Shown here: one piece after another, positions 61,343 through 64,000 of the stretch | Layout: every line of letters begins with the position of its first letter | Position numbering within the stretch: position 1 is the stretch's first letter | NCBI RefSeq assembly: GCF_047948215.1 | Contig: NC_134456.1 | Location: forward strand, 198,598,034-198,662,033 | DNA: 64,000 bases | Reading direction: 5' to 3' | Source of the DNA: Lycorma delicatula | Lineage: Eukaryota; Arthropoda; Insecta; Hemiptera; Fulgoridae | Made by a program: the position numbers and the translations under genes | The notes under the pieces: generated by a model | Databases searched by the model: none | Told to the model about the DNA's origin: nothing | The model's input: the letters and a program-made list of their open reading frames with translations, nothing else

Positions 61343-63323
61343 GTAAGCATTTTCTGTTGATGATGAATTTAGAATAAGTCATTTTAGGTTATAGTAGGTC
61401 TCTTGAGTTAAATGAACTACATCTGTATTAATAATGGGGGAAACACACTGTTTTTTCTCTGGAAAAAAATTTGGATTCCTCATATGTAAAAATGCTTGTG
61501 GGTATATATGTATAGATTTACTTTACAGTTATGTAAAAATCAGTAATATTTGATTCTTTTTTGGCTAAATATATTTTTCCAGTAAAACCTTTTTATCATC
61601 CATAAGGTTTACAGGTATGTCCATAAATTATGGATTACGTGACATTGTTTTTCTGTTTATGTAATGATAATTTTATAAATACATATTAAAAATTTATTTT
61701 ATTTCAGTTTCTGATTAACCCTAAAAGTGATAATGCACTATTATTACTTATCTATTACACTATTTAATACACTATTATAATACAATATTAACTTTTTTGA
61801 TGTGATATTTATCTTTACTATAATAAATGCACTTATTTAAATGTTCAAAGCTTAAATTTTCTCTTGAGATTTCATATTTCCAATGAACCAAGATTTTTGT
61901 TTAACCTTTTTTAATTACAAATGTATCAATCAATTTGTGAATAATTAAAAGATATAAAAACAATTTTTCAGGAGGTAAAATTAATTATGTACATATGCAA
62001 TTAAAATAATAAATACATAATAAATTATGACATTTTGCTTAGTAACTAAGTGCCTAGTAATTACTAAAATTTTAAACACTAAATCTGTTATGAATAGTTT
62101 CTGGTGATATAAAAACACAAAATAGCAGTAATACAGAGCTCATCTTCAAACCACTTTAAAGTGTAACAAATATGTTCTCTTGGTATTGAACTTGAATCAA
62201 CTTCATTATTACACAATACATCACCTTTTCAGTGATGTTTTTTTATCATTTATCTGCTATTGTTCAACCATTTTATAGTTCATTTTTGTGGATGGTTTGT
62301 TGATAAGTGCACATTATGATGTGGCGATATTAGAACTTTTATGTTAGAGTTCATTTCTCCCATTATAAACACTTATTAAATCTCATCCAAATTGTGATCA
62401 ATGCTTATTGCACGTTCTGTACTGTCTGTTTCATATCACGTTCTGTACTGTCTGTTTCATATAAATCCTTTTCCTACATCACTGTCAATGATTTTCATCC
62501 CTTTGAACATGCTATGACTTGTCTGTTTTCATAATCATCAGGCTACATGTTTTTTATTCTGTTTTCTATGCAGAAATTAAACATAAATTTGTATCGATTA
62601 TAACTAATATGAAACATAGATTTAATTGTTCAAATTCATGATTTTTCAATCGATGAATGGATTCATTATTATTTGTATATCCTTCTCAATGATAAGTTTT
62701 AGATTTTAATTGAACATTAGCCATATGATAATGTAGAATGCTTGGTATCAGAATGCTTATTCTATCTTTAATTTTTCTTCCTGGTATTTCTAGTATCAGT
62801 CAATGATGGCACTCTGGTGAGATAGGTCTTATGTTGGATTCATGTTATTGTGTCGGATCCAGTGTATGTCCTGATGTTTTGCTGAATATTTGGATATGAT
62901 TTCTAGCTTGGTGCTGTATTTTTTTTCCGATAGATAATTATTACAAGTTTGTGATGGGAATGAAACAATATATTTTATTTATTAATACGGTATGAATGGG
63001 CTACTAAGCCGACTCATTTCTATTAATGAATATCCAGTTTGATAGTTTTTAAATAATGTAAATGGTAAATTAATAATTTGAATTTGAACTCCTACTATGA
63101 AATTAGTTACTTTAAAGAAAGTATAGATTAATTGCATCGAATTATTTTTCTGCACTTTTTAGAATTGCTTTTCTTCAAGAATTTGACAAATTAAGAACTT
63201 ACATTTAATGAGTCTTCATGTTATGCATTTCTTATATTAAAATGTTTTTCATTCAAAGAAAATCAAGCATAATGTTTAATATGCTTATAGCTTCTTTATT
63301 AGTAAATTTCATTATTTTTACAG
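61343..63323 (+). other. intron 8
   Basis: GTAAGC donor to TTATTTTTACAG acceptor, phase 0. A tandem duplication of 26 bases lies at 62411-62462. Otherwise AT-rich with nothing recognised. Confidence 0.85.
62411..62462. repeat. perfect tandem duplication, 2 x 26 bp
   Basis: The unit starting CACGTTCTGTACTGTCTG is repeated head to tail without a mismatch (62411-62436 and 62437-62462). Identity suggests a recent slippage or duplication event inside intron 8. Confidence 0.95.
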
Positions 63324-63504
63324 AATATTGATAAAGGCAGTTGTCGTGGTTTAATGGGTCGTCCAAGAAGACTACTCAGTGATTACGAATCAAGGGAGAT
63401 GGTCTGTCCTTCATGCTGTAAACATTTTCTTGGTCTTTCTGCTCTTCAAACGCATTTAGCTTGGTCACAGTGTTCAACACATTCCGCCTCTAATAACCAT
63501 ACAC
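63324..63504 (+). CDS. zinc-finger gene coding exon 9 (residues 3664-3723+)
   Basis: Acceptor TTTTTACAG at 63323, donor ACAC|GTAAGT at 63504/63505; 60 codons plus one base, so phase 1 out and the protein continues beyond the window. An AT-hook-like core (GRPRR, residues 3675-3679) is followed by a C2HC finger, C-x2-C-x12-H-x5-C, from residue 3691 (VCPSCCKHFLGLSALQTHL). No stop follows in frame before the donor. The exon is too short for a conventional ORF scan and is called on splice sites, frame continuity and the finger. Confidence 0.88.
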
Positions 63505-64000
63505 GTAAGTATTATTTAAGATAGTAATTTTTCTTATTAGTTTGGTAGGAATTGATTGTTAATGTTTGAGAATTAACAGTTTATTTTGTATAGAGTTATA
63601 ATTATAATTTATGAAACCGCTTACCAACAATTATCAGTAGTAATATACATTCTGTAGTGCTTTCAGAAAATTATTTCCATCTTCAGAAATGTACGGTAGT
63701 TAGTTATGTATGTATGTAATAATATTTACCTCGCATATTAAGTACATAAATAAAATAAACAATAGATTGTCAAAATTATTAAAATTGTCATATATAATTC
63801 GTCTTGTTATTGTGGTGGTCTGAGTTTTTTTGTTTATTGGGAGGGAATTAGTTTGGCCAACATAGGACTTGAAAATTATTATTTAAAATTTATTTGAATA
63901 AAATGTCATTATCAAATTTTATTTGCTCATTGATCAGGTCATGCCAATGACCTATATGAGAATATACACCCTGTTTATTTAGATTAAATTTATTATTGTT
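63505..64000 (+). other. start of intron 9 (incomplete)
   Basis: Follows a GTAAGT donor. AT-rich, no recognisable element. The next exon lies outside the window. Confidence 0.75.

Larger units (their letters stand above)
6517..64000 (+). other. giant zinc-finger gene (gene-level span, 3' incomplete)
   Basis: Nine coding exons between 14008 and 63504 join into one frame of 11,170 coding bases (3,723 codons plus one base) with no internal stop. All junctions used are GT...AG. Exon end phases are 1, 0, 2, 1, 0, 0, 0, 0, 1, and each next exon is open in the required frame. The product is an insect nuclear protein with about 19 C2H2/C2HC-type units in separate clusters, acidic and basic low-complexity linkers and several sumoylation-type motifs (for example at Lys395, Lys456 and Lys3655). 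A DNA- or chromatin-binding regulator is the natural inference; specificity and partners are unknown. The 5' boundary (6.5-8.5 kb) is inferred. The 3' end lies outside the window. I could not name the orthologue. Confidence 0.85.

Overview
The window looks like nuclear DNA from an insect. It is very AT-rich, coding exons are separated by long GT...AG introns, CA/TA/CT/GT microsatellites are frequent, and there are decayed mariner-type transposons, a truncated non-LTR retrotransposon and a tRNA-derived SINE. A hemimetabolous insect such as a hemipteran is my guess; no marker in the window settles it. I see no bacterial operon, CRISPR array, rRNA or free-standing tRNA gene.

The window is dominated by one plus-strand gene for a giant nuclear zinc-finger protein. 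Nine coding exons join with matching phases (14008-16324, 33591-34234, 42511-45167, 47658-47794, 48918-49024, 51321-51347, 53462-58153, 60935-61342, 63324-63504). They give an open reading frame of 3,723 complete codons that runs off the right edge. The start is supported by an in-frame TAG seven codons upstream, after the splice acceptor. The protein has an acidic finger-free N-terminus (exon 1), a basic low-complexity linker (exon 2), nine C2H2/C2HC fingers (exon 3), a very basic stretch split over small exons 4-6, a long charged exon 7 with nine fingers or finger-like units including a triplicated finger pair, an acidic/Gln-rich exon 8, and an AT-hook-like motif plus a C2HC finger in exon 9. 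I do not recognise the orthologue and give no symbol.

Layout: 1-6.5 kb is non-coding and rich in CpG. A GC-richer block at 6.5-6.9 kb is the best promoter candidate. CpG then almost vanishes from about 7.2 kb, as expected of a methylated insect gene body. A possible 5' UTR exon lies at 8400-8496. The 17-kb first coding intron holds a decayed mariner, a MITE-like inverted repeat, a CpG-rich island with a second promoter candidate near 26.8 kb, a second unrelated mariner relic, a transposase relic on the minus strand and a minus-strand SINE. Intron 2 holds a 5'-truncated LINE with an open 419-codon reverse-transcriptase frame and a 14-bp target-site duplication, and a decayed transposase-like gene. 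Introns 3-8 hold little except hairpins, short repeats and a possible poison exon.

The points most worth a second look are the unrecognised giant zinc-finger gene, its triplicated finger pair, the 27-nt microexon, the tandem in-frame acceptors of exon 4, the 24-bp perfect hairpin 374 bp upstream of exon 7, the CpG cliff, and the intronic CpG island that may drive a short isoform.
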